A stretch of 64,000 nucleotides of DNA from Allodiplogaster sudhausi (taxonomy: Eukaryota > Nematoda > Chromadorea > Rhabditida > Diplogasteridae). This document shows positions 10,489 through 23,146 of the stretch, one piece after another. Position numbers and translations under genes: made by a program. Under the pieces are notes generated by a model. That model was given only the letters and a program-made list of their open reading frames with translations, was not told where the DNA came from and made no database searches. The stretch is from the NCBI GenBank assembly GCA_945643635.1, contig CALZFC010000009.1, positions 4,918,501-4,982,500 of the forward strand. The letters are read 5' to 3'. Position 1 is the stretch's first letter, and each line of letters starts with the position of its first letter.

Positions 10489-12559
10489 ACTCCGATGGTG
10501 CACGACCACGCAAGGACACATTAGATGATAATCACCAAACAATCACAACGCCAGTGTGTATGTGTGATACATATTTTCAGTCTTGAGAGCATATCTTGAA
10601 TGCGAATTAAAATGCCTACTTCACCTGCTACCACATTCTCCATGATCTCCATTTTCATTCAGTTGTTTTGTTGCACGCGATTCGTTGTACATAAATGTGT
10701 ATTTTTAGAATAGAACAGATATTTTCTGCAAGAATAAACAAAAGCTAAACAGAGCCTATCCAGTCCTTGAATCTTGTAGACTGAAAATAATGATGCAAGA
10801 AGTGAACGTGGATTAGGAAGATCTAGCCCAATCTTGTTTAATGTCATTGAGCTTAAGACTTGAAATGCGTATCCTCTCCTCTATTTTCGTCCTGTACTCG
10901 CTGCTAGCTTCTTTCTCAAATACAGCTCTGTTCTTGTAAACATGAGTGACGTTACTCAGCGTCCTTTCTCTTGCTTTTTAGCTGTGCAAGTAGCAGACAC
11001 GCAATGGTTTGAATCTGCACGCATCCTCTCTCTCTTCTTTGTGTAGCAACTACCGTTCTCGCTTCCTGCACCTTTTCCTTTGGAAGCTTCTTTGTTCGAT
11101 CCATGTTTACCACTTTCCACCGTCTGGTTTCTCTGTGACCTCCGCTATTCACAGTTCATGATGACTGTTCCCTTCTTTCCTTAGGTCTCCCTCTTACTCT
11201 CTATATCTATCTCTCACTTTCTCTCTCTCTCTCTCTTTCTTTCTTTCTTCCGCTCTCTCTCTCTCACTATCACTCTCTCCCCATCCTAGCGCCCTTTCGT
11301 CATTCGCTGATTTCTATCTTCTTCATCGAAGATGTCTCAGCACTGATTCATCTATGAAAGACGCGCCTCTTTATTATTACAGCCGCGTCTGAATACTTCC
11401 CGTTCAATTGACGCCTTTTTATTCCCATTTCTTTCCCGTCTCTTTCTCTCATCCTTTCTCTTTCTCTCCCTAGCTCACTCTGTCTTCTCTCACTCCTCTT
11501 GCTCTCCTTTTTTCTGTCTCAATCTCACTCTTCTCCCTATTCGTCATCACCTCTTCTTCCCCTACCATTCGTGCCTCTTCCCGCCTTCCTCGGTCAACGA
11601 CGGCGCGAAAAGTGGCAACTGCTATTCTGGCCACAACCACTGGCTCTGTCTCTCCACATACTCTCCTCTTCTCTCACCTCTCTTCATTCTCTCACTCATA
11701 GCCAACTCGCAACATCTGCTGATAAATGAGACAAGAGATACAGATCTCTTAGCACATGCACAAGAATAAAAGGCCAAGCCAAAGCGAGCAGAGCGTATTC
11801 TTTCTGTGCCAGTCTGAATCAGTCTGCGCATCAGCAAACAAGAGATGTCTATCTCCCTTTTCATTCTTTCTTCCCGCTCACATCATCTCTCCTTCCCTGT
11901 CTGCATATATCTTCCGATCTCTCATTTCGTCTTCATCTTTCACCCTCTGCACTTCCCTGCTGCCATCGCACAGACAACTCCACGCTAACCTTAAGATTTT
12001 CTCAGCGCGAAGCGCGGGAAAACAACCTAGATTCGAGAGCTGGGAATATGGAATTAGAGAGGAACGAGGATTAGATAAATGCATGGCCTAGCGTTGAAGA
12101 AAGAAGTCATACAAAGAAGCCTGACCTTTTGGTACAAATAACATTTCTAAAAGATCTTTAGATGTATCATTTATATACATATTTAGCCTAAAATCCCAAT
12201 TAGAGACTCTTCAAAGACGAGAAAAGTGCTAATCTTCCCGAAATAGGCACCTTTATCAACAGTACAAATAACACCTAGCTTTGCAATATCTAAAGATGAG
12301 GCTTTAATTGAACTGGAAGATGGCAACCCCTTTTTACAACTCGCAATGGACTATTGACAGCCTACGCTTGCTCTCCAAGAGTAAGAGATGCAAGTCACAC
12401 TTTTCGCTGCTGCAATCTCTGTGCTTGCAATCTGTGACGTTTCTGCTGATTGTGAAGGTGCCTGCTGCATACAGTGGCCCGCCCGGCCGAATCAATCATG
12501 AACTACGCGACACTTGCATGCATAGGTAAAAACGGATCGGTTTGGAGGAGAGAAAGGTG

Positions 12560-12590
<31 letters not shown>

Positions 12591-14679
12591 TGGGAGAATG
12601 CACGAGAGATATAGAGTGCCTAGAAAGAAAGAAGCTAGAGAGAAGAGGGAAGAGACAGGCAAAAGTGGAAGGGCAGCAGTATTGATGGCTTGTCTGTCCA
12701 CAGATGAAAAAAAAAAACGAGAGTCGGGGGAGCGGGAAAGAAATGGAAGCAAGAAATGGGAGAGATGTTGAGAGAACAGGGGAGTGAGAGATAGAGAGAG
12801 TGAGAAAGAGGAAGAGAGGGGGAAGAGGTACAGCTACACGGACTTGGGGACACGGCCTTCGGAGCGGAGTCTAGCCGATGAGGGTGTGCGAAGGAAAAAA
12901 AAAAGATAAGAAAGAAGTGCAGGTGGATGGAGCGAGGGGGAGGCTGGAGCTTCGTCATTTCAGATACGAGTGCGATTGGCCTACCGGAAGTGGGGGTGGT
13001 GGGGTATGAGAGGAGTGGTGGTGAACGAAGAAGAGGGACCTAATAAGGAATAAGGCGCGCTGCAAACTAACCAAAGCGAAAATTCGGAAGAAGCTAACCA
13101 CTGGAAGAGGACTCCCCGCCACCTCTTCAAGAATGCCTTTCTACTTGGCTACGGGGAATGCTCGTGCCGTAACGAATCGCAACAGTGTCATTGTGCACAC
13201 GGATCATGTGTTTTCTGACGATGCCCACTGGCGATCCGTCACAGCAAAGTCGAGGCTTAGCAGAGAGAAAGAAGGAGAAACTGTGCGAAGGGGAAGGGTG
13301 ACATGAGAGATTAACCAGTGAAAGAAGGAGCAACGCGATAAGGATCCACCACTTGATCAGTCCAATCACACTGTAGCGAATAGTTCTAAGGAAACTAACT
13401 TCGTATCAATCCATGCGAGAGTTGCGTGTGCTCCTCCTCGTCTCCATCAAAGATGAGTGATAGGGAGAGGGAGCAGGGAAGACGAGTGCTGAGTCAGGAG
13501 GAGACGGACCGGGAAGGACAGGCAGGCCGGCGCTGCTCGGGACGGAATGAATGAGTGGAGAGCAGTACAGCCAGCAAGCAGCCACGGACACGCCGGAGTC
13601 GGGCGGAGCAAGCAGAGAGAGAGAGGACGGCCTCCGCCAGAGGGAGAGAGGGAGAGAGAGCAAGGGAAGGACGGAGGGGCAGGCGACGAGGGGGAGCAAG
13701 TGAGAGGAGAAAGGGAGAGGTGCAGACAGCGAAGGGCGAGGATGCTTGTGAAGGCGACGAGACGCAGAGAGGCAGAGAGGCATTTAGAGATGAGCAGAAC
13801 TAGCCATAGAGCATGGAAAGAGAGGAGGGTTGGCTGCCGATGCCAGATGAAGTCACAGATGCAGAGGACAGAGGGAGAGAAGTACGAGGCATTCTTCTCG
13901 TCGTCTGTGCTCTCCCAGTCCACTACGCTCTCTCGTCCACAGCGGTGCAAGCAGGGGACAGGGAGATAAGAGTGCGAGCGATGGCTAGAGAGCATGGCGG
14001 GAGGTTATGGAATGAGAGAAAATGAGGCGAAAAAAAGTATGAAAAAATAGGAGAGGCGATGAGGGTGTTAAAATGAGAGGTTTAAAATGGCTTGCTCGGG
14101 GAAGCGGAGCTGGAGGACAGGAGAGAATAGACAAGAGAAGGTGAGTCGTGCTCAGACCTTCGTGTCTAGAAATATATCTACCCTCAGTTTCAAACCATTC
14201 ATTCTTTATAGCATGGTTTTGGACGAATCAGATTATTGGACAAAAACTTTTCGTTGGAGAAAAATTTCAACGACTATTAAATACGTATCTTATTGGTATT
14301 TCTTTGTTTCTTGAGGTCAAATTTTAGATAAGAAGTAAAATAAACGGACGCTTCGTTTAGAAGTGAAAAAATATATAGAGAAACTAAATTTAAAAAATAA
14401 GGGAAGTAAAGCTACTTCCTCCAAAGGAGCTATTTGCTTGAGTTGTTGTTTTTTTTTGGGTTTAATGCTACATTGTTCCAACTTTCACATACTTAAATAT
14501 TACAGTTAGATTTTAAAAATCGATAATACTGTTGTGTCTCGATGTTCTTGACGACTTCGGCCGTGTCTTCCATCCTTTTCTGCCGGTTCCTGCCCGTGTC
14601 GGGATAGCGGTAATTGTAACATGAAACATCATTCCCTCTTCTCCTCCTTTCACTCTCCATTAGGGCAGAACGAGGTGAA

Positions 14680-14762
14680 GCTTCTGTCTCTTTCTCTCCC
14701 TCTCTCTCTTTCCTCTCTCTCTCTCTCTCTCTCTTTCCTCTCTCTCTCTCTCTCTCTCTTTC

Positions 14763-14812
<50 letters not shown>

Positions 14813-14816
14813 TTGG
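14680..14816. repeat. Compound (CT)n microsatellite
   Basis: Runs of CT separated by TTTC and GTCT interruptions over about 130 bp. It is one of the longest pyrimidine tracts in the window. Confidence 0.9.
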
Positions 14817-15499
14817 GATGATCCTGCCCGCCAACGCCCTTTCCCAGCGTAACACTGGCAGAGGAGGGAAAGTGATAGTGGGGAGGCAGGTGAAAGGCTG
14901 CTTCTTACTTCTACGAGGACACTGAGGACATCTCACTACGGAGAGTAGTGAAGTTGCAGGGGAAGGAGATTGGAAGAGGGAGAGAAGGGAATGGGAGAGA
15001 GACAGAGATGGAGAGGGAGAGCAAGTGGAGAGAAGTATCGGACAAAAAAGGGGAGGAAGAAAAGGCTACTCGTGTGACCTAGCGAGGGCAGGACGATAAG
15101 CCGGCCTTGGCCATGAGAAACATGTTGCGTAGGTACGGAGTGAGATGAAGAGGGTGAGAGACTGAGAGAGACAATCAGACAGAAGGAAGAGAGTGAGCAA
15201 GAGGGTTGGAGTGAGCGAGAGAGACTGCAAGTGTTGATGCCGCGCACTTTAACCCTCAAGCTTTTTTTCGAGTTGGCGTATTCTAATCTTCAAATCATCA
15301 ACGAAAAAGATCTTGATTGTTAATTTCTTGAGTGTTTTTACCACAGCAATGGAATGCATTTAGTTGAAAAAGGCAAACATTCTTCACTATAAAGTATTGA
15401 AGAAGCATTCTGTTCACATCTGACGTTTCAATTCTAAAAATTTAGGTGATAAACGCTTTTGAAATCCAAAAATCTACTGCATGCATGCATTTCTATTTT

Positions 15500-15553
15500 T
15501 TAAGATAATGATAATGTATGCTGATATGTGGATATTCTATTAAGTATTCATAC
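15500..15553. repeat. 54-bp direct repeat, copy A
   Basis: Identical to 17027-17080. This copy lies 3' of the GPCR stop codon on the minus strand. Similarity ends abruptly at both borders. Confidence 0.9.
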
Positions 15554-15993
15554 TTCGTAAGTCGCTGCTGTCGATGGAGTGCATTCCTCGAGAATGAAAC
15601 GCAAGACATTTATTAGGCATTTATAGACAGACATGCAACGAAAATTGAGCTACATAAGCGCGAAAATACGAACGTAATCATTAGTGAGGCACGCTTGACC
15701 CGTCATCATTTCATTTCCTCAAGCAACCAGCACGAGCAAAGAATTGCTACATACCGACAAGGTTCTCTAACCTTAGTCAATTTACTTTCTCTTCCAAAAC
15801 TATTTCACAAACTTCAGAATCCTAATACTGGCAGGTTGATGTACACAATAGTACAATGAAGAGAGCATCTACAAATTAGCATAAATATGTCTATGTTTGG
15901 TCCGAAATGTGATTGCTTAGCACTTCTTGAACGCATCTCTATTAAAACTAGCAGCAACATCAGTGAATCAGTCAGAATTACTAGTTTGGTATC

Positions 15994-18900
15994 TTAGTGT
16001 CCGGACAATCGGCGACGCTGGGCGAGCACGGACTTGGGACAGAGGATCTTCTTGAACGCGCGCCGGAACTCGAGGTTGAGAATGCCGTAGAGAAAGGGAT
16101 TCAGCGACGAGTTAATGTAGCCGAGCCAGGTGAAGGCTTGCATCACCTGCAAGTGGAATTGGTGGAAGAGGAGTTCACTCAATACAATGGAAACTTGGAC
16201 AATCATGCAATCCTTTTTATTCGTTATTTATCTTGCAATTGTGTTGCAGTTTAGGCTCGCTTTATTTGTTGAAGCTTATGGTTCTAATGCATTCTATCTG
16301 TCGTCGTCCAATCAACAATCTTTCTCTCTTTCTCTCTCTCTCTCTCACTCTTTCTCTCTCGTGCTCTCCCCTTCTTTCCTCCGCTCTCTCTGGACCTTTG
16401 GATGGAGTGAACAGGATGAGCAGAATGGCATGATGACATATGCGCAGAAGAAGGGCAGCCAGCAGAAGGAGAAGACAAAAATGATGACTGCGATTGTCTT
16501 CGCCGCCCTCTTCTCCTTCGCCACTGAGATCTTCTCTCTTTTGCGCAACGCGTTCGTTGGATTCTGCAGCAACTGTAGAATACAAAGGGAATTCTTATTT
16601 TTCTGCATCGATTCACGAACTGTCATTATATACATAGATACAAGCAGAGCACCAAAGTTAAGCTTAAAAAAATATATAATTGTAGCTCTGAAATTTCTGC
16701 CTAAAATGAAAATGGGACGATAAGTTATTCTGAAAGAGCCTGCTGACCTCGTTCTCCGGATTGGCGCGCTTCTTGAGCGTAACGGAAGTGGCGGTGGCAG
16801 TGCCCTTGGCGTACTTCATGTTCTTTGTCAACTCATCCGGCGTGTCGTTCGAGCTGCTCTTCTCTTCCTCCTTGCGCCGGATCGACTGAAAGAGGTGGGA
16901 GAGTTTACATAATCTTCTTAAAGAAAGTTAACGTTCTTACAATTATATATTAATCACATATCAATTTAAAGAAATACAAGTCTACTTATTTTAAAGAATA
17001 AAAAATTATAATAAAACTTACATTTCTTAAGATAATGATAATGTATGCTGATATGTGGATATTCTATTAAGTATTCATACGACACGCTCGGTAGTCCGCA
17101 CATGCTGAGCCGAGACGGCCTCCGCCTCGACGAGCGGCACTCGCTCGCTGGCAGCGCCGCCGCCACCAGACACCTTCGCGCCGTTTCGTGGCGCCGGCTC
17201 GGACGCCCGCTTGCTCAGCCGCTTGTGGGTCTCCGCAGGAATCTCTGCACCTCCCGCGCCCTCCGGTGGCGGATTGTTGATGCGCATCAGTGCGCTTCGA
17301 CCTGAATTTAAGAAATATGCATTTCAATACATTTATCCGCTTCTACTCTACGTGATATAGATATATTTGTATAAACTTTTTTGCTAAATACGTAGATACC
17401 TCTATTTGTTCGGATTCGCTGGCGGGCCGAGATAAAGATCTTCACGTAGACTACAACCATCACAAGCAATGGAAGGAAGAAGGAGCCCGAGGCGGAGAAG
17501 ACGACGAAGGCCTGGAAGAATTGTGAATTTCATTAAAAACTTGCTTTAAAAATTAAAATTATGATTCCTTGTTTCAATGAGAGAGGCAATTCCACACCTT
17601 TTCAGTGGTCAATTCGCAATGGTCGCGGAGCTTCTGAGATGACCAGTCGTTCCAGCCAATCAGAGGAGGCACAGAGATTATCGCAGAGAGGATCCATACC
17701 TGTTTCGAAACTTTTTCTCTCTTGTAAAATTACCCGGACTAATAGTTCTATATATTCTTCTTCTGCTTGATTATTATCGTTGATATCCTTCAACTTTTTT
17801 TTCGGTAATTTTATTTTCGAGTACCATTTAATAATTATCTAAATGAAGCATTTGCGAATGTCTTTTAGCTCTCGGCAATTGGCTTGGTATTCAAACGGAA
17901 TGAATGAATGCTTTTTCTTTTCTCTTTCTGAAAGGAAACAAAAAGTTGTGGTGGGAGGGCAGAAGAAGAAGGAGAAGGAGGAGGAGGAGGAGGCATTCAA
18001 TGGGAATACGCTCATTTATGTTCTTGTGGACGGATGCACACAAGTACATGATTTAGAGTGGAGAATGAAAATGAAAGGTCGCTGGACGAAAGGTTGCATC
18101 GAGCGAGGAAGTAAGCACATAAGAAAGACACGAAAATTGTCAGATCGATATTCCAAGATTGGCTTATCAGCTAAAGCAGGAATTAATTTTTAAAAAAAAA
18201 GCAAGAAATGCGATTCTTTTTTTTAATTGTTTCGATTTTTTCTTAATAGAGATATTCAGCTTACCAGCACGATGACGCCGCAAACAAACTTGGGCGTTCT
18301 CTTCTGAGCGTAGTTCAATGGATCGTGGATTGCCCAGTACCTACAATAAGCAGATCTGTTGTTTTCATTATTTATATATCATTTGTAAAAAAAAAACATT
18401 GACAGCTATGTGATTATTTGAACTTCTACTAAATTAAATTACTTTGTTTCGAAGAAGGAAAAAGAGACCGATCGATCGCAATGGCGCAAAGGTTGAGGAT
18501 CGACGAGGTGCACAGGAGAATGTCGGCAGTCGTGAAGAACTGGCAGACATAGACACCGAGTAGCCAGCGGCCATCTGCAATACATTCAACTCGGCCATGT
18601 TTCTTTTTGTGTTCATTCCATTCCCTCATTTCCTCATTTATATATCGCCATTTTTACTTCCGTACCTTTCGCCGTTTCAGGAGCATAAGAAACGAAGCCA
18701 TAAACCCGGCACTACACGCAATATATTCCTTGCGACCATATTTTTTCACTCATAAGAAGTGTTATTTTTATTCTTTTTTTGAAAGAAAAAAGTTATTTTG
18801 GAGATTTTTTTATAGAAAAAAAACCAATAAATTAAAATAAAATAGAATAAAATAAGAACGAACCAGCAAGAAACTTGACGACATGGAGAGGCATCACAAA

Positions 18901-20976
18901 GATGGCGACTGCCAAATCGGAGGCAGCAAGAGAGACGAGTAGGTAGTTCTGCACCTTCTTGAGTGGCCGGTAGCTGAACACGGCGACCACGACCAGAGTG
19001 TTGCCCACCACCGTCATCGCGATGATCACCTACGCACAAGGAAACGATAAGTTTAACAAACTAGTTAACCCAATTATTGCCCTTGTAATGGTTACTCCTT
19101 ATTTTATTTATTTTTATTTTAGTTGACATGATGCTGCCGCTCTGTCCGATAAAGTACTATCCAACACAATTGACTATGTGTTATATGATAGGTCACTATT
19201 TCGCGAAAACCTTAATGGCACCCACGCAAAATGCTTGACATTTGGCCTCTTTAGCATCTATGATGCATGAGACATTTGAATTTTATTCGTGCAAATTCGG
19301 TTAGATGACCGCATTGTAAATTATTAAATTAGGTGAAAATGCCATAAGTCTTCACGGAAACAGCCATCGGGGAATCACTTGCGTCAAATAAGTTTCAAGA
19401 ACATTTAAAAATTGGGTCTCAGGGAGTAACAAATTTCTTCTTCCGCTTTCTCGAAGCATATCCGGGGGGGGGAGTTCTTTCATGCCTTTCCCGCTCTATA
19501 GCTGGCCTTCCATATGTGTCTCTCACTCTTTGCAAGTTAGCTATCCGAGTCCTTTGCACGGCGTGGAAATTCGAGCGTGAAGATCTGCACCGCTTTCCCA
19601 GTGAAAGCAGCTCCTCGTTACCACCCTTCCTCCCCCCTCTTCCATGTTCATTTGGCCGGACACTTTGAATGCTTTCATCGTGTCTGGCTCACTCTCTCTC
19701 TCTCTTGAATAAATTGAACTCTCAAGAGAACGCCGACTCATTCGAATGCATATATCTATGTATGTATACAAGTGCGAGAACGCATATTCATGAAGAACAA
19801 TGGACGCTTTCTGAAGGCTCTCCTCGACCTGCTCGTTCTGCTTCACTCTCCTCGTGGCAAATGACGCTAATCGTTCTCCTTTAATGAATGCACAATGTAT
19901 GCTGATTAGTGACGGTTACATGATTGCCTAGAAGCTTCTTAGAGGCATCAGTAGATTCCCCCCCTGTATACCCCTACTACATTTGATGCGCAGGAGAGAA
20001 AATTGAGAAACATTATGAATGTATAAAGAAGAGTTGACTGAGCAGAGTGGAAAAAAGTAGAAGAATAAAAAGAAGTGAAACCAAGAGCAACTTGGCTCCC
20101 ACGACCTTGCTGAATGCTACGAATATATTGCGCCAGCCAGCCGTTAAAAAAGAGCCAAATCCACGCTGAAGGTGAGAAAGAACGAGATCTTGCATCACAA
20201 AGAGCAAATGTAGAGGGAAAACAGAAGCATATTGGGAAGAAAGCAAGAAAAAGACTCCGCTTGGCTACACATATCGTTTACAGAAATTCTTTCTATTGAA
20301 TCCTGTAATTCAATGGAAGATGCGTGCGTATTCCCATTCGACTCATCCAATTAGCCACATATTAATAGAAAAAGGGATAAGCAAAGCAGAGGGATTTTTG
20401 CAGGAATGTGAGTGCCGAGAATGGAAAACAAGAAGCGAAGCCTGTTTGTGAGGACACAGCTTACTGTTAGTGCAAATAAAGAAGCAAAGAGAAAGAAGGA
20501 CGACAACGATCAGAGTGCGTCAGTAGCTGCAGCAGTTAATACAATAACACACCATTCACTTTCTGCCAGAGCACCAGAAATAAAAAATACATACATATGT
20601 ATAAACAAATATGCTTCTCTTTTCAACTACCCTCCAATGTTCACGGCAAATATGCATCAGCAGGTTTTCAACAAGACTAGTATTTGTATTGGATATTCTT
20701 CAGAAAAATTCCACTATAATCAGGAATACTAATTAAGTACCTTAAAATTTTGAAGGAAATTTTGATTAATAAGATAAATCAAATCTCGTTTACCAAGTAT
20801 GTGATGGTGCCGAGGACGAGCTCGACTACCGGCACGACGGAGGAGGCCGTGGCGTTCGCGGCCGCAGGCACCGCCTCAGGGGGGCCGGCCAGCTCGGCCA
20901 GGTCGAGAGAGGACGACGTGACGGCAGAGATGTTGGCGACGTGCTCGGCTAGCGAGGAGAGCGCCCCGAGCACCAT
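15994..20976 (-). CDS. octr-1: Octopamine/tyramine-type GPCR, 477 aa, complete
   Basis: Class A receptor for biogenic amines at the plasma membrane. Exons: 20976-20794, 19029-18864, 18574-18469, 18340-18265, 17699-17598, 17511-17400, 17301-17081, 16885-16748, 16572-16396, 16146-15994. All phases agree. The start is the ATG three bases after an acceptor at 20980, so a 5' non-coding exon is likely. The N-terminus has sequons NIS and NAT. TM1 begins about residue 50. Amine-receptor residues are present: C127 (3.25), D134 (3.32), D151-R152-Y153, S217 and S221 (5.42 and 5.46), P225, W406 and P408 of CWLP in TM6, and N443-P444-x-x-Y447. The [15 protein letters not shown] loop is typical of octopamine/tyramine receptors. 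Intracellular loop 3 is long (about 249-385), and the tail is short with Cys (KKILCPKS). TM5 ([24 protein letters not shown]) resembles OCTR-1 as I remember it; TYRA-type receptors are the alternative. The amine-receptor call is near certain, the subtype less so. Confidence 0.88.
17027..17080. repeat. 54-bp direct repeat, copy B, at a splice donor
   Basis: On the minus strand this copy is the first 54 bases of GPCR intron 7. It starts exactly at the donor GTATGAATAC and ends at CATTATCTTAA. The exon side is not duplicated. Confidence 0.9.
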
Positions 20977-22238
20977 CACCTGAAGAAGAGGGCGATATTG
21001 TGCATGGATGCGGTGCATCAAGGAACGCAATCCATCCACCAACTTCCGCCAGCTTCACGCTTGAGAAGACACGTTTAAAAGCCGCGTGAAATGAGTCAGA
21101 GACTTGAGCCTATTAGTGAAAGAGAAAAGATCGTGCTTTATCCTCCTTAGCTCATTTTCTCAGAAAAAACGTCAGCGCCTCCAATCTTGCGAGTAATATA
21201 CACAAGATGATCGGCACACAAAAGCACAAGAAGGCAGAGTCTGCGCAAGCGATCTAAGACAATAGAAGAGTTGATGTCACCCTAAAGGCCCACCACGACA
21301 GCCCGGCCACCAAGCAGGCCCGTTGCGAGGAAGTACCACTTGTATGCACATAGTAACATAAAGAGGAAGCTTGTGTTCTCTCTCTGTCTACTTGTTACCC
21401 TCATTATCGCCCTTCTCTCTTTCACTCTTCGCTTTCTCACTTTCTATCCCCTCTATCTCGTCTTGGCCTGCGTTCTAGTTCCGTATCCACTCTTGAGTAC
21501 AAGAAGAAGCTGAGTGGACAGCAGAAAAGAAAAGGATGAGCGGTCAAAACAAAGAGAAATTCGGAGAAAAGAAGGCGGACGATGCTAGGAAATCTTATGG
21601 TCGAAAAGAAGTCCCGCATGTGCGCAAAGCGACGATGAGACCCAGTCGCCCAATCAGCCCAAACTAGCAAATGAATGTGACATCCAGGAATAGAATTGGA
21701 AGAGCTATCCTCAAGAATGAATTTTTTTGTTGGCAGAATGGTCACTTCTTGAAACATATTATACGCAAATGACATCACATAAAATGTTGAGTACGTTTCA
21801 AGGAATTATATTTGCGGTGAAAGATGATGACAACACATTGTAAGCTTCATTGAATAACCGCATTGAATAATAATAATTTATGGCATCAAAACTAATTTGA
21901 TACCACTACATTTGCATGATTATAACCGAATAAGAATCTTAAGACCGAGCAACAAATGATGAAATAAAGATGATATAAGGAATCTATCCTTTGAAAAGTG
22001 AAGGACACTTCTCTAAAATTCTTTGAACAAACAACATTAGAACCGCTACCAGGCTATACTATGCGAACGAGACTAGAAACAAACGTTTAAATAGCTGATT
22101 ATTTGCGAATACGAGTCGTATATGACTTGGCAGACCAGGCAGCTCTGGTGGCCACCAACGAAGGGAGAGCGGCACACACCGGAAGGGCCAACCCACTCCT
22201 CCCCTCACCCATCAGGCCTCCATCTCCTTCCTGTCTCT

Positions 22239-22276
<38 letters not shown>

Positions 22277-23108
22277 GCCATCGCGTGTTTGTGAGTCGTG
22301 ATTGCATGGCAGACACGAGCGAGCACTCTCAGTCGGTGCCCGCTTCTCTCTCTCCGGATGGTAGAAGTCCTCTCTCTCCAGTATCCAGACCATACCAACA
22401 GCAACATCTTCGACCGTCAACGCAAGGAGAGTTTTCCGCTCCTCACTGCCTCGTTCTCTCTTTCTCTCTCTCTCTCTCTTTTCTCTCCTCTTCATCTGTG
22501 ATGCATGCGGGTGGTGGAATGAAAGAGGAAGACTCTTTCTTCTCTTTCTCACCATCCTCCGCATTCCTCACTCTCGGCACCAATGAAATAGTTATTCGTG
22601 TGTATAAGCCTTACTCTTACGCCATCGTCCGCATCATTGAAAGAGAACAAGCATTGGACAAGTGAATTTGATACAGAACATTTTCAGTGGGAGAGAGAAA
22701 GTAACGGTAATTCGACGAAAAATTAAGAGAGAGAGAGAGAAGCAGAGAGAGATAGAGAGTGAAAGGGCAAGGAGGCAGCTTCATCTCGACCAGATCACAT
22801 CCTTTGGCTCCGTACCTCCGCCAGCGACAGCTCTTGCCTCATTCGGCCGGCCAGACATTGCCACTTTTAGTGCCAGATCGAGTGATTCGCGAGGAGGAGA
22901 GAGGGCGGCGGCTAATTAGAAAGAGATGAAAGCGAGCGAAAAAGGCGTGTTGGGGAAGGCGGAGGCGGTGGACTACCAAAAGGAGAAATGAAGGGGGAGG
23001 GAGATCCCTGAACCCGGAGTTGGGCATAGAATCCAGAAAGAGCTGGCGTCGCGCAGGGCGCCCGCCTGGGCACACTCACTCGCTCGTGACCCCCAGATAT
23101 GGAGGGCT

Positions 23109-23146
<38 letters not shown>

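Larger units (their letters stand above)
10489..15993. other. Gene-poor gap rich in polypurine tracts
   Basis: Long stretches are nearly pure purine or pyrimidine on one strand: CT-rich 11.2-11.9 kb, GA-rich 12.5-14.1 kb, CT-rich 14.68-14.82 kb, GA-rich 14.93-15.24 kb. The Ser/Leu- or Arg/Glu-rich reading frames here are by-products of these repeats. The only coding-looking patch is minus 14625-14500 (YRYPDTGRNRQKRMED, then NIETQQYYRFLKSNC), too short to assign. The AT-rich part from 15.25 kb to the receptor's stop is presumably its 3' flank. Confidence 0.5.

Noticed and set aside
13406..14025. Several long frames rich in Arg/Glu or Ser/Leu/Pro on both strands
   Set aside because: They come from GA/CT-rich sequence, overlap on opposite strands and show no splice structure or domains.
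14500..14625. Coding exon (YRYPDTGRNRQKRMED frame)
   Set aside because: One short frame with no matching exon and a stop before the only good donor; kept only as a note.
16130..16723. 197-residue plus-strand frame
   Set aside because: Antisense to GPCR exons 9 and 10; the minus strand carries the conserved receptor motifs.
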